Assembly: GCA_028023455.1 (NCBI GenBank)
Contig: JAQFVV010000990.1
Coordinates: forward strand, 1-64,000
Direction: 5' to 3'
DNA: 64,000 nt
Source of the DNA: Epiperipatus broadwayi
Taxonomy: Eukaryota > Onychophora > Udeonychophora > Euonychophora > Peripatidae
In this document: piece after piece, positions 48,612 to 60,290 of the stretch
Position numbering within the stretch: the stretch's first letter is position 1
Layout of the letters: each line of letters opens with the position of its first letter
Made by a program: the position numbers and the translations under genes
The notes under the pieces: model-generated
What the model was told of the DNA's origin: nothing
Databases searched by the model: none
What the model saw: only the letters and a program-made list of their open reading frames with translations

Positions 48612-50055
48612 ATATATATATATATATGAAAAACAAAAAACAAAGTTTAATCACGTTAAAACCTGCTGTTGCTTGTATTTATGATCAATAGATGGCATTT
48701 TACCAAAAACATCGACCAAGCGTATGTTTGTTTACATAAACGATCAAAGAGTCAGAATTAATTATCTCTTTCATTTTAGCCCATTCTCAGATCAGCTGAT
48801 TTTAAGCTGATTTGCTATCATCAGTGAAGGACAAAGCCAAGAAACTAGATCTAAACACTGACTCCAAATGTTTATGTACAAAGTTTCTATCAGTTTGCAA
48901 GCATGAAATTTTTCAGACCAATAAAGTCTTCAAACTCAGCCAAACAAGCTAGATAGCTATATGGATCTGATCTCAGTTCAGTTTCTCCACATAGTCAAAG
49001 CCTCTGCAATCTATATCATTGCAGAAACCTTTAAAGGTACATTTATGAAAAACAAAAAACAAGTTTTAATCACGTTAAAACCTGCTGTCGCTTGTATTTA
49101 TGATCAATAGATGGCATTTTATTAAAAACACTGACCAAGCATACGTTTATTTACATAAATGATCAAAGAGTCAGAATTAACTATCTCTTTCATTTTAGCC
49201 CATCCTCAGATCAGCTGATTTCAAGCTGATTTGCTATCATCGGTGAAGGACAGAGCCAAGAAACTAGATCTAAACACTGACTCCAAGTGTTTATGCACAA
49301 AGTTTCTATCAGTTTGCAAGCATGAAATTTTTCAGACCGATAAAGTCATCAAACTCAGCCAAACAAGCTAGATAGCTATATGGGTCTGATCTCAGTTCAG
49401 TTTCTCCACATAGTCAAAGCCTCTGCAATCTATATCATTGCAGAAACCTTTAAAGGTACATTTATGAAAAACAAGTTTTAATCACATTAAAACCTGTTGT
49501 CACTTGTATTTATGATCAATAGATGGTGTTTTACCAAAAACACTGACCAAGTATACGTTTGTTTACATAAACGATCAAAGAGTCAGAATAACTATCTCTT
49601 TCATTTTAGCCCACCCTCAGATCAGCTGATTTCAAGCTGATTTGCTATCATCAGTGAAGGACAGAGCCAAGAAACTAGATCTAAACACTGACTCCAAGTG
49701 TTTATGCACTAAGTTTCTATCAGTTTGCAAGCATGAAATTTTTCAGACCGATAAAGTCTTCAAACTCAGCCAAACATGCTAGATAGCTCAGTTTGAAGAC
49801 TTTATTGGTCTGAAAAATTTTATGCTTGCAAACTGATAAAAACTTTGTGCATAAACACTTGGAGTCAGTGTTTAGATCTAGTTTCTTGGCTCTATCCTTC
49901 ACTGATGATAGTAAATCAGCTTGAAATCAGCTGATCTGAGGGTGGGCTAAAATGAAAGAGATAGTTAATTCTGACTCTTTGATTATTTATGTAAACAAAC
50001 ATATGCTTGGTCGGTATTTTTGGTAAAACGCCATCTATTGATCATATATATATAT
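48612..50055. mobile_element. (TA)n-bounded array: three direct and one inverted copy of a 419 bp unit
   Basis: (TA)n at 48612-48627. Direct copies start at 48626, 49045 and 49464 (period 419). The third ends at about 49788. An inverted partial copy runs 49789-50043, then (TA)n at 50044-50055. Copies differ by roughly a few percent. No ORF of substance. Landmarks: ATGAAAAACAAAAAACAAG, GATCAATAGATGGC, CAGATCAGCTGATT and GAAACTAGATCTAAACACTG. A hammerhead-like core is annotated separately. The layout is the same as for the 318 bp array and the PLE palindrome. Confidence 0.9.
49896..49942 (+). ncRNA. candidate type I hammerhead ribozyme in the inverted 419 bp unit
   Basis: Read on plus: CCTTCA (49896-49901), core CTGATGA (49902-49908), stem II AGT..GCT with an AAATCA loop, core GAAA (49923-49926), stem III TCAGCTGA (49927-49934), then TC with predicted cleavage after C49936, and TGAGGG (49937-49942) pairing with CCTTCA over six bases (one G-U). 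A15.1-U16.1 and H17=C fit the consensus. Against it, the 10.1-11.1 position of stem II is a T-T mismatch. The minus strand of direct copy 3 has the same core (49648-49654 and 49630-49633). Copy 1 has lost GAAA and copy 2 has CCGATGA. Confidence 0.35.
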
Positions 50056-51025
<970 letters not shown>

Positions 51026-51984
51026 GGTAATACAGCATTGATTGATCCACACCATAAGATGGCGCTGTTTCTACACTAAAGCACATAAATATGCTGTTTA
51101 CAAGGCCGCTCATAGATCTTACAGCCTAGTAAACTGTTCAACCGCTAAGATGTTGAAGTGCGTCCATTACCCCAACATCTCTAGTATGTTGAACATTATT
51201 AGCGACGAGTATGCAAGTCTCTCTATAGACATTACTCTTAACTATTGTACAGCGTATGATGTGAAGGTTTCTGTATTTTGAATGTCGAAAACTATATTAT
51301 AACGTTTTTGTTTTTTTTTTTTGGCTTCGATATATTTTTTTTTATTTTCGTTCGTAAAAATTGTAACGATTTTCCAAACGCCCCTGTTTTCATTGTCAGG
51401 GGTCAGAATTCAGTTAATGAGGAGTGTTAGTCACAATTCGGCAAAGTTCACAATCAAGTCGCGCATTTTCCGATACTTTTTCGAGATAAAAACATTTCAA
51501 TGGCAGACTACAGAAGCAGATGCGGTGGCCTTTCTTCAACAGAGAAATATTCTCCTCACCCAGAAGAACTGCATTTGTGGTAGTTTAATGAAAGTAAAAA
51601 GCCAAAAAAAATTAAAAAAAAGTTACTTTAAAAAAAAGAAGACCTAATCAAAAGCGAAAAAAAAAAAAAAAGTTACTTAAAAAAAAAAAAAAAGACTGTA
51701 ATCCAATTTTGTTAAACAATAAGTTTTACAAAAAAATAAAGAAAAAAAAAGATTTTACAAAACGTATTAAAAAAATATTTAAAAATCAATTTATTTATTT
51801 TAAAAAAAAAAGGAAAATACGTCCCAAAAAAAAAAAAAAAAAAAATCAAAACCAAAAAAAAAAAAAACCCACGATAACATTACAAAATAATAATAATAAA
51901 ATCAGCCCGGTCACGTTATATCTATTCGTTTTTTACTAGCAACAGCGCCATCTTATGGTGTGGATCAATCGATGCTGTATTACC
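51026..51984 (+). mobile_element. Merlin-like DNA transposon relic with 44 bp terminal inverted repeats
   Basis: GGTAATACAGCATTGATTG and CCACACCATAAGATGGCGCT at 51026-51070 recur inverted at 51941-51984, with one or two changes. The interior carries a transposase-like N-terminus (51480-51605) and then a degenerate A-rich stretch (about 51590-51880) with the catalytic part lost. The ends start GG and finish CC. Flanks AAAAACT and AAAACCT are similar but not a clean target duplication. Confidence 0.75.
51321..51647 (+). pseudogene. ISXO2/Merlin-type transposase N-terminal fragment
   Basis: The useful part is about 51478-51605: FQWQTTEADAVAFLQQR, then NILLTQKNCICGSLMKVKS. The pattern DA..FL..R.LL....C.CG..M is the N-terminal helix and zinc-ribbon start of ISXO2/Merlin transposases, in which a C-terminal DDE nuclease should follow. 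Instead the reading runs into Lys-rich sequence from poly(A). The 5' part of the frame is low complexity. It is a dead remnant. The family call rests on this one motif plus the terminal inverted repeats. Confidence 0.5.
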
Positions 51985-53739
51985 AAAACCTTTATTGTAC
52001 ATGTACAATCTTATATTTATACTATCCAGCAGTCTTTTTCAGAGTCACACTTTAACTTTTTAAAAGTAAATGTGGCTCCGAATATGACTACAGGACAATT
52101 GAAATGTAAGACTGTAAATTCATATGTATATATATACAAATAAAAGTTTTCTTTGCTAAAAAGCCTTAAAAGTAGAGTGAATAAATTGAAAAGGTTATAT
52201 ATTATATAATATACACCAAATATGACATCAGTATAATATCATAAATAAGAATAAATTATTATTTCTCACATTTAAACCATATTTTGATTATTTCAATACA
52301 ATATTTGAGAAGATTAAGTGAAATACATATTTTATCACAAATTATACATTTAAACAATATTTAAAACTGATAATAAGTTATTAGTAATTAATAGTTATGC
52401 AAGAAAAATATTTATCAGAAAATTTATTTTAAAAAATATATATATTATAAAAGATTTATGAATTGTTTTTATTTACTGTGATTTATTTATGAATAAAATT
52501 CTGGGTTTTTTTTTTTTTTGTCAATTGACTGGAGAAAATGATAAAAGCAATAAATACAATCAGACAATTTGGTTCATTATGGTGATCCATTTTTAAATAT
52601 ACAAACAGTAGGAAGTTGGAAAATAATTTTTGTAGAAGCCAATAGTCTGAAAAGTACTTCTATTCATTGTTGATGAATATGTGGAAGAATAGATCATCCA
52701 TTTGAATTTGTGACTGCCCTTTTGAGATAAAAATTATGTAATTAAAAATTCATTTTATGAGTTTATAGTACTTTTTTTAAAGAATGACCATACAATTTGT
52801 TTATATGATCCATCAGTATTACCAGAAGTTAGTTATTCTGGGTAAAATGCCAGGAGAACAGTAACTCATTCCACAGTTTTTTGAAGAATGTTTAGTAAAA
52901 ATAATATCAGTTCTTTACAGATTAATCTTTTAAATACAACAGAATTGATTTTATTAAAGTAATATTTTTTTTTACATTTATAAATAAATTAACTTTTTTT
53001 TTAAATTATAGTTTAGTAAAATGAACGTTTATTTAAGTAAAAAGAGTGCATAATGTTTTTAAATAATAATAACAAAAATATTTAAATACATTTAATGATA
53101 CCACATTTTTAAATCATTAAGTAAAATTTTGATTTCCCACATATATGTAATTTATAAGAGGAATATATTATTTCAATATATATATATCTTAATATTTTTA
53201 TTAGTCACTCAATAGAAAAATTATCCTATATATATATATATACAATGTTTAATTCTTACACATTCTTTAAACATATGAATAAAGGTATTTGAAGCCTTCC
53301 AAGATGCAATTCATGCTGAATCAATATTTTTCAGTTAATCAGGTAACAGTCTCTAACATAAGATGGAGATGTTTTAATTACATCTAAAAAGTATTGCACA
53401 TGAATAAAAAAGGTGAAGTCTGATTAATTACTTCAAGTGTTTATGTTTAATTAATTAATTAATTCAAGTATTCATGTTTAATTAAAAAACAGGTACATTA
53501 ATCTTTAGATGTGTTTTGTAGTTTCTATCTGGGCTTTAAATGATGTGATACATTCTAGCCTAATAAACAATCAGCAATAATTATTTATAGATTTGTCTAA
53601 AGTAAATGGCGTCAAAGTTGTGACTACAATAAATTTAATATACATATATTCATGAATATGTGTACGTATGTGTGTGTATTTATTTAGTATGAATAATGTG
53701 AAAAGCATTATGAAGTTAAAATAAATAATTTCATTTTAG
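51985..53739. other. distal part of the 36.9 kb intron
   Basis: AT-rich, with small TA tracts near 53180 and 53230. It ends in ATTTCATTTTAG, the acceptor of the last exon seen. No element recognised. Confidence 0.65.
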
Positions 53740-54167
53740 GAATAAGTGGGAGTGGCCGCGCTCAAGCTCTTCTTTCTCTGCAACATGGGGAAACTTATTA
53801 TACTACTGTGAGAGCAATAACAGGTGTTGGAAGTGTGATCGAATCTGTATCTGATGGATTTACTGTAGATATCACTGCTACTAAAATATCTTTCTTAAGT
53901 ATGACAAATGATGTATTTGTTATCCAAAAATCATTAGAAGAATCAACTTATTACCAAAAACTAGTCGATTCTTTAAGTGTCAGCTGGATTACCATCGATA
54001 ATGAAAGTGCCATCACATCTAGTCAGTTTTCTGTTGGAACATATCCTGGATCATCAAATATTTGTAATTCTACCAACACTGAAGGACAAAACACTATTTC
54101 CAATATGCAAATTGTTCCTATAACAAATGGCCAAACAAATATAATAAACATTCGAAGTGAAAATAAG
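53740..54167 (+). CDS. host gene exon (d): end of second and start of third FN3-like module
   Basis: 428 bp, phase 1 in, phase 0 out (AATAAG|GTATTA). It continues exon (c): GISGSGRAQALLSLQHG, then ETYYTTVRAITGVGSV and SDGFTVDITATKISF, a full F-G signature. A new module opens with LSVSWITIDNESAITSSQFS and VGTYPGSSN, parallel to exon (a). The matching phase and the module continuity across a 36.9 kb intron support the link. No later exon is found before 64000, so the gene continues outside. The protein is probably secreted or a large ectodomain. No membrane segment is in this part. Confidence 0.88.
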
Positions 54168-54775
54168 GTATTAAAATTATAAAATGTAATATATAAAAAA
54201 ATTACTTTTTAATGTAAATGATAAATAGATGTATATATTAAGTTGTTACTAGTAAATTTATATCTCTATTTTATTTAATAATTTAATAATGAATAAAATA
54301 ACTAGATATTTTTTAATATTAGAACATAAAAATAAATACTAAAAAAATAATAAATTATGAATACGGAAGATAAAAAAGATTAGTTTTATTTTTATGCCCA
54401 TTATATCATTAAAGAATACGGAAAGATTCCAAAAATTTGTAAAAAAAATTCTGATGTTAAATAAGACTTTGTGAAGTTACAAAAAATGTAGAGACAATTG
54501 ATTTAATGTGTACTTTACTAAAAAGAAACAATTATAGAATTTACAAGATAAGTAAGATTGACTATAAAAATGTTAAAATAGCAACGATTAATAAGATAAT
54601 AGAATAACAAAATTAGTTATTCAAATTAATATACTTAATAAGTGTCAGTAAGTAAAGTAAATGTTTCTCAATTTTAGACTTTTATACAGATGTACTATAT
54701 GCTTTTGAGTATACCATACTTCATCCTAAAATTGTTATAGAGGTTTTAATTTCATTATTATTGATAATAATTATA
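54168..54775. other. start of the next intron
   Basis: AT-rich with donor GTATTA; nothing recognised. Confidence 0.6.
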
Positions 54776-55359
54776 TGCAAAATGTTAGAAGTTTGGATGC
54801 ATTGTTATTTAATGCAAAACATAACATTCTAACTGAAGACTACAATATTATTTTCTTTCAGAAACATGATTACAAGGAAGCATTCAAAATGTGAAATTAT
54901 TAGATTACAGATATAATGTGATTGGATACGATAAACCTCATATCTTTACATCAAGAGGACATATATGTACTAATAATAGTTTTCAAAAAATAATATTGCA
55001 CATAAGATGACAAATATTAACAATATAACATTTGAATCAGTATAGATTGAATTATAGCTAAAAAAAATGACAGCTTTTAATTGGGAACTTCTTCAAATTC
55101 CTAGAAACATATCTCATGCAATACCAACATGAAGTTATTCTTTGAATTTTATTGTTGCTTATCATGAATATACTAACGAAAAAAAAATGCCCCAAAATTC
55201 ATTAATCTGAAACAATTTATTACATTTTTAAATCTTTAACAAATTAATAGTGTTTATTTGAAAATGTTATCATATTGATTTGACATTTCACCAATTACAC
55301 ATATAATTGTCAAAAAATCTGAATATCCTTTGGTGGCATGATGTATATACACATTCTTT

Positions 55360-55690
55360 TAAACCCGCTATCGCTAAGGTCGTTTGCCTCGAAAGCAATC
55401 ACAAGAAAAGAAAGTAAAAGAATCTTAGCACGTAATCAACTCTGTCAATACGATAAACGTTAGAGCGAATAGCGTTCTTCTTAACAAACATTGGTCTTCT
55501 ATCTGACAATATAGGCTGAGTTTCCTCGCTTTGCGCTTACAATTATCACTTATGCAAACATACAAATTCATTAAAATTTACTCCCAGTGTAATTATCTCT
55601 CTATTCTGGCGGAAACGGTTATACATTTTGCTAACTCTCTCTCAATCGTGCCTTGACAAAGATACTCCGTATTCGAAGCCTAGCTTAGCA
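55360..55690. other. less AT-rich island of unknown origin inside the LINE relic
   Basis: About 330 bp with many CG dinucleotides (GCTATCGCTAAGGTCG, GATAAACGTTAGAGCGAATA, TCTGGCGGAAACGG) in otherwise CG-poor DNA. No ORF, tRNA or repeat signature that I recognise. It could be a nested insert. Confidence 0.4.
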
Positions 55691-56160
55691 GATTAATAAA
55701 TTTATTTTATGCTTATTTTGCCTTACCGTAATTATTATTTACTTATTTATCACCCAGCTCTAGAATTATTAAGAGTCCTATGTCTTATGCAAAAAAAATG
55801 TTATTTGAGGGCACTATTATAATTTATTTCAAACTATTATACATATTGCTTGCAATGAAATTTATAAATGTAAATATTCATCTCTCGCTACTCACATAGT
55901 TCATCAAATATTATAGACCAATTTATCCAAGTCAAACAAAGTAGAAATCTTAATTTTTTAAGTGGTTTTCTATAAAACTGATTCAATATATAAAGAGGAA
56001 AAAGTAATTTCATAGCTTATATAAACAGTGCAGATGCTTTTTATATTTAATTAATCATAAAAATTATCGACATATAATAAAAATTGTTGAAAAACATATA
56101 TAAAAATTTACATGATCATTTCCAATGCTTATACAAGTTATTAAAACAATAATAAATTCC

Positions 56161-56690
56161 CGTATAGTAGTACCATCCAGTGTAAGTAATACTAGTCAAT
56201 GAATGTAAGAAGGTTTCTAAAATCCCTAGAGCCTATTCATCCAATAACTTCAATCTAGTTTCTTACTTGTGACTTTCATCAGTGAGTAGCCTTGGATATG
56301 AAAACACTACATGTAAATCTTAGGATCTAATGCAACCCTCCAACTGCCACCTTTTATCTCTTTTGTTAACTAGTTTCAGAATTACATGACCAGGCAAGTG
56401 AACGATCTTGGATTGAACACATTATTGTGTTTTTATCTTGGGCTCATAGTTTTAGAGTTAATAAAATAGGTAAAAGGTAGCTGTTGGATAGTTGCATTAG
56501 ATCCTAAGATCTAAGTACAGTGCTCTCAGATCTAAGATTCCTCACTGATGAAGCCACAAGCAAGAAACTTGTCTGGAGATATTGGATGAATAGACATTAG
56601 ATAGGGATTTTATGCACAAACCTTTTATCCACTGATTATTAAGGCTTGCATTGGCTGGCACTTACTGTATGGAGAGTTTGCTACTATACG
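56161..56690. repeat. 530 bp foldback element with hammerhead-like motifs in both arms
   Basis: It starts CGTATAGTAG and ends CTACTATACG, a perfect 10 bp terminal inverted repeat. The arms continue as diverged inverted repeats to a central loop near 56400-56440, sharing for example CTTAGGATCTAATGCAACC. It is inserted in the LINE relic. It shares its outer part with the 199 bp foldback at 35445-35643. No coding capacity. Confidence 0.85.
56537..56580 (+). ncRNA. candidate hammerhead-like motif, foldback right arm
   Basis: CTGATGA (56545-56551), GAAAC (56564-56568), TT, GTC (56571-56573). C15.2-G16.2 and A15.1-U16.1 fit the core, with a minimal stem III. ATTCCTCA before and TGGAGAT after pair imperfectly as stem I. 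Stem II (AGCCACAAGCAA) is weak: only GC/GC pairs form. The left arm has the mirrored motif (56276-56282 and 56258-56262, minus strand). It resembles the ribozyme-like motifs known from PLE pseudo-LTRs, but in this form is probably inactive. Confidence 0.3.
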
Positions 56691-57640
56691 TAAAAATTGC
56701 TCAAAATGACATACATAGAAATCCTGCACAATTCTGGAATGTGCTAAAGACTTATTATACTTATAAAATTCTTAATATATGTACAACTATTATAAATTTA
56801 AATGATTTTATGTTTTATTTTTTATCCTAGAGTAAGCTAAATAGTAATTTTAAATTGGAATTTTCAATTAATCCAAATCTTATATCAAATAATTATTCTA
56901 TAAATATATCAAAATTTGATCTGAATGAAGTGTATTATTCAACAAAACTATTAAAAATTTAAAAAAGCTTTTCTTATGATAATATACCATTTTTATTTGT
57001 AAACGATGTATTGAATTTTTGGCTCCAGTTCTGCTACACGTTTCATTTGTCACTTAAAACAGCAACTTTTCCTAGCTATTGAAAAACTGCTAAAGTGATT
57101 CTTATATACAAATCAGAAAATAAATCATGTCTCAAATTACTCACCTATTTTTTTAATACTCCTATCATTATGAATTTTTGAAAAATTAATTTTCCAAAGC
57201 ATTAAATATCATCTAAATATTTTCTTGTCCTCTTTATAGATTTTTTCCAGGAAGATTAAATAAAAGAAATTTGGTTCACATATCGATGCCATTAATAAAC
57301 ATATTAAAACAAGAAGTCAACTAGATGTAACCTACTTTGACTTAACAAAAGCTTTTGGTAGAGTTGATCGCTGATTACATAATAGAAAAGTAAAGAAAAT
57401 TGAACTTTAATTTTAAATTTTATCATTTTTGTCAGAGAGAAGTAATTATGTTTATTATAACAATGAATAATCAACTGTTTTGGTTCTAACTATGGCTATC
57501 ATAAAGTAATGTATTAAGCCTAATACTTTTTGCTATTTATATATCAGATTTAGCAACACTTATTTCAAGTAAAAATAGTTTATGTACTATTAAAATTTTT
57601 ATGACAACCAAATATAGAGATATTAGAATTTGGTAATAGT

Positions 57641-58879
57641 ATGTATACTGAACCCCACCAGTGTTCTTCACACAACGCACATCAATATACCATTTTAGCA
57701 GCCTTAACGTATGGCTGCTACTACAATACGTGTTGTTTGGGCTGTAAAAGGTCACCTGAGGGTAATGTATTTTATGATTATGTAACAAAATATTACACCC
57801 ATTGAATTGCTACAGTATTCCCAAGTGAGAATTATTGAACTTTAGCTATGGTCTGATTTGATGGTGACCATATTTGAAAGAGATGAAACTCTGCAAAAAT
57901 TCATTATCGGAAATTTTTTAGAAAGCATAGTGGAATTAGTATTCCATATTAAGAAATGTCATGTCATCACACATGCTTCCCTATGATTTTGAACTGCATA
58001 CAAAGTTCTTTTTAGCAGAGGTTTTTCTGATTTCACATGCAATTGCCCGTCTGTGCATGAATCCATGCAAGAACAGTAAAATGTCTGCAAATTGTCCAAA
58101 TTGGTTGAAGCTAAGTGAGATTCCAGCCACAGAAGTGGATGCTATTGTGTTTTCCCAGAAAGAGAAAATCCTGCTGGATGCAAGGTATCAACTACAGGAA
58201 TTTGAAGGTATCAACTACAGGATCTGGAAATTCTGTTGCCATTCCTGCAATCCCATTACTTACAGATTTGAGGCATCCTTGCTATTTTATATAGGTGTTA
58301 CTTTTGGCTGCTGTTTTTGAATGTTCCCAAAATGGTGTTTTTTACTTGTTTTGGGTCACAATATTGAATTCAATCTAGACAAGCAGAATTGAAATATTAT
58401 AAATAGGAAAGAGTCATTGTTGAAATCTCACTACAATAGGCCTACTTTAGGGTTACAGAAATTAATTGTTAAAATATGATTTTGCCATCAATATCTGTGT
58501 TCTACAAAACAATAGGAAAGAATCTTACAAAGCTAATCACACTTTTCATAGTTGGAATAACCTAGTGGATTTCTACAATGCTAATCATACTCTTCATAAT
58601 TAGAACAAGTAAGTGAAGATTTATAGGCTTGATTGTAAATCATGGAGATCTTTGCAGTTCAGTGAAATAAATAGTTATATTGAACTTTGATGGATATCTG
58701 CAGTTGATAATAATATATTGGATTTAATGGATGAGGAAGATGAACAATCAACTGTTTTACTGAAATCACTAAGTGAATAACTTTTAATAAGGATTAAGAA
58801 ATTTAAGGAATAAAAGCGAACAATTCTTTTATCAAGAACATAACCACAGACAAATTTAATTGACGCACTGGATGCTAGA
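57641..58879. other. unassigned DNA with one 119-codon open frame
   Basis: 57961-58320 on plus is open (ELHTKFFLAEVFLISHA; NWLKSLEIPATE-like KLSEIPATEVDAIVF). It contains a 16 bp local duplication (GGTATCAACTACAGGA at about 58185 and 58207). I do not recognise a family; the frame may be mobile-element debris. Nothing else is seen. Confidence 0.35.
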
Positions 58880-59215
58880 CATTTCAGCTAGAAATATCAT
58901 CTTTGTAAAATTAATGGATTTTTTGGTGTAATATTTGTGGGCATGGGCCTGCACTCCTCATTGCTTCCTCAGGGGTCAATGGCGGCAGACATTGGGGGTC
59001 TGGTTATGGGCGTGGACTGTTGACAATTATTGCCACTACCCAGAAAACCTGCTGGGAGGGTTCAGGGTCAAAGTTTTCAGTGCCAATTCCGCTCTCATGG
59101 GCTGCTGTGCCCCTTGATGGATTGTATTTGGGCAGTGCAGATCTGTGCTCGTCACTCATTAAACCATTTTATGGATAAAATTGTTATCGAGCATATGTAC
59201 TTTTTAAACTAATGA
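58880..59215. other. GC-richer block, origin unknown
   Basis: 58930-59180 is clearly less AT-rich (GGGCATGGGCCTGCACTCC, GGCGGCAGACATTGGGGG). Two overlapping 60-codon frames on plus (58935-59117, 59030-59212) lack any signature. It could be an old processed gene piece or transposon segment. Confidence 0.4.
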
Positions 59216-59320
59216 TTTACATCATGTAGTGGGTGATCTGCATTTTTTTCCTTAAGAAATAAAAAACTTGTCCAAAGTTTCGTTTATTTTTTATTCAATA
59301 AATTATTTCATGGGAAACTT

Positions 59321-59350
59321 CTTGTTGTTGTTGTTGTTGTTTTTGTTGTT
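59321..59350. repeat. (TTG)n
   Basis: A short GTT triplet run with one interruption. Confidence 0.9.
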
Positions 59351-59459
59351 CACATGATTTTAAAGTAGGTAGGTAATATTTGATAAGTTTCATTAACAGT
59401 AAAAGTAGGTAATATTTTATTATACCAAAAAAAGAAGTGTTTAAGAGTTTATTCAAAAG

Positions 59460-60290
59460 CACACACACCCCCAAATAATAATAAAGAACTGTGCAGTAAC
59501 ATAAATGTTCAAAAAAAAAAATAAAAAAAGAAGTCGATAAGTAAAAATCAAAACAAACCTTCCCACCTCCCCCGGCTTAAAATAAAGTCTTCTTTAAAAA
59601 TGAACTGTTTATGTCTTTTTTAAAAAGGCCCAAAAATTAAGCAAGAACTTTTCGTTATCATATAAAGCTTTCTGTAGCATAAAGATTTGGAGAAAAAAAA
59701 GCCTCAGTAATAAATTAACTGAAAAATGACGACAATTCAAAATCAAAACAACCCCTCCCTCCAGCCTCTAAAAAATCAAGTGTTGGTTTATTCAGCAATC
59801 AAAACATCAAAAAAAAGAAAAATTTAAAAGCAAACCAATCCTCCTCCACCATCTAAAAATAACAAAGTGTTTGTTAATAAAAAAAAAAAAAACTCTACGA
59901 CTTTTAGGTAAAGAAAGTTAACAAAGAAAAAGTTATCATAGTATTATGTAAAGAAACAGACAGACCGTTAGTGGATCATTTAAAAGCAAATCAACATCAC
60001 TACACCACCTAAAAACAAAGTATTTGTTTATTAAAAAAATGAAACAAAAAAAACCGGGTGGAAAAAAACTTTGGTTTACCGATAAGTAATATTACGTTAA
60101 GAAACCGATGTAAATAATATTACTGTAAAGACCGACGGACTTTAGTCGATAATTTAAAAGCAAATCAAACCCCTAGACCATCGAAAAGAAAGTGTTTGTT
60201 TATTAAAAGACGAATAAAAAAAGAACCGTGTGAAAAAAAAAAACAAACAGACTGACCTACAAAAAAATTAAAAACAGTTGAAAAAAAAAT
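59460..60290 (+). repeat. A-rich diverged tandem repeat
   Basis: At least four irregular units share AAAAGCAAATCAA, a C-rich TCC..CACCA..CTAAAAA block, AAAGTGTTTGTTTATTAAAA and a poly(A) run. Clear unit starts lie at about 59820, 59968 and 60151, with weaker ones at about 59540 and 59740. Spacing varies from about 80 to 195 bp. No ORF. Confidence 0.6.

Larger units (their letters stand above)
54776..57640 (+). mobile_element. decayed non-LTR retrotransposon (APE endonuclease + RT), split by a foldback
   Basis: Left part, about 54776-55010: QNVRSLDALLFNAKHNILTE, YNIIFFQKHD and YRYNVIGYDKPHIFTSRGHI fit the N-terminus of an AP-like endonuclease (N.RSL....., TE.W, YNV...D, RGG). Right part, about 56830-57640, is RT in broken frames. 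SYDNIPFLFVNDVLNFWLQF comes first, then LSLKTATFPSYWKTAKVILI. Next are YKSENKS and LDVTYFDLTKAFGRVDR with the first Asp. LILFAIYISDL is the remnant of the P.LF...INDL box. Order and spacing match Jockey/CR1-like LINEs. The insert 56161-56690 is a later foldback element. Stops and frameshifts are numerous, so it is old. Confidence 0.75.

Noticed and set aside
41671-50043. CRISPR-like arrays
   Set aside because: Repeat periods of 318 and 419 bp without spacers, inverted copies and a eukaryotic context exclude CRISPR.
51709-51939. Lys-rich 76-codon frame
   Set aside because: Translation of poly(A)-rich degenerate interior of the Merlin-like element.
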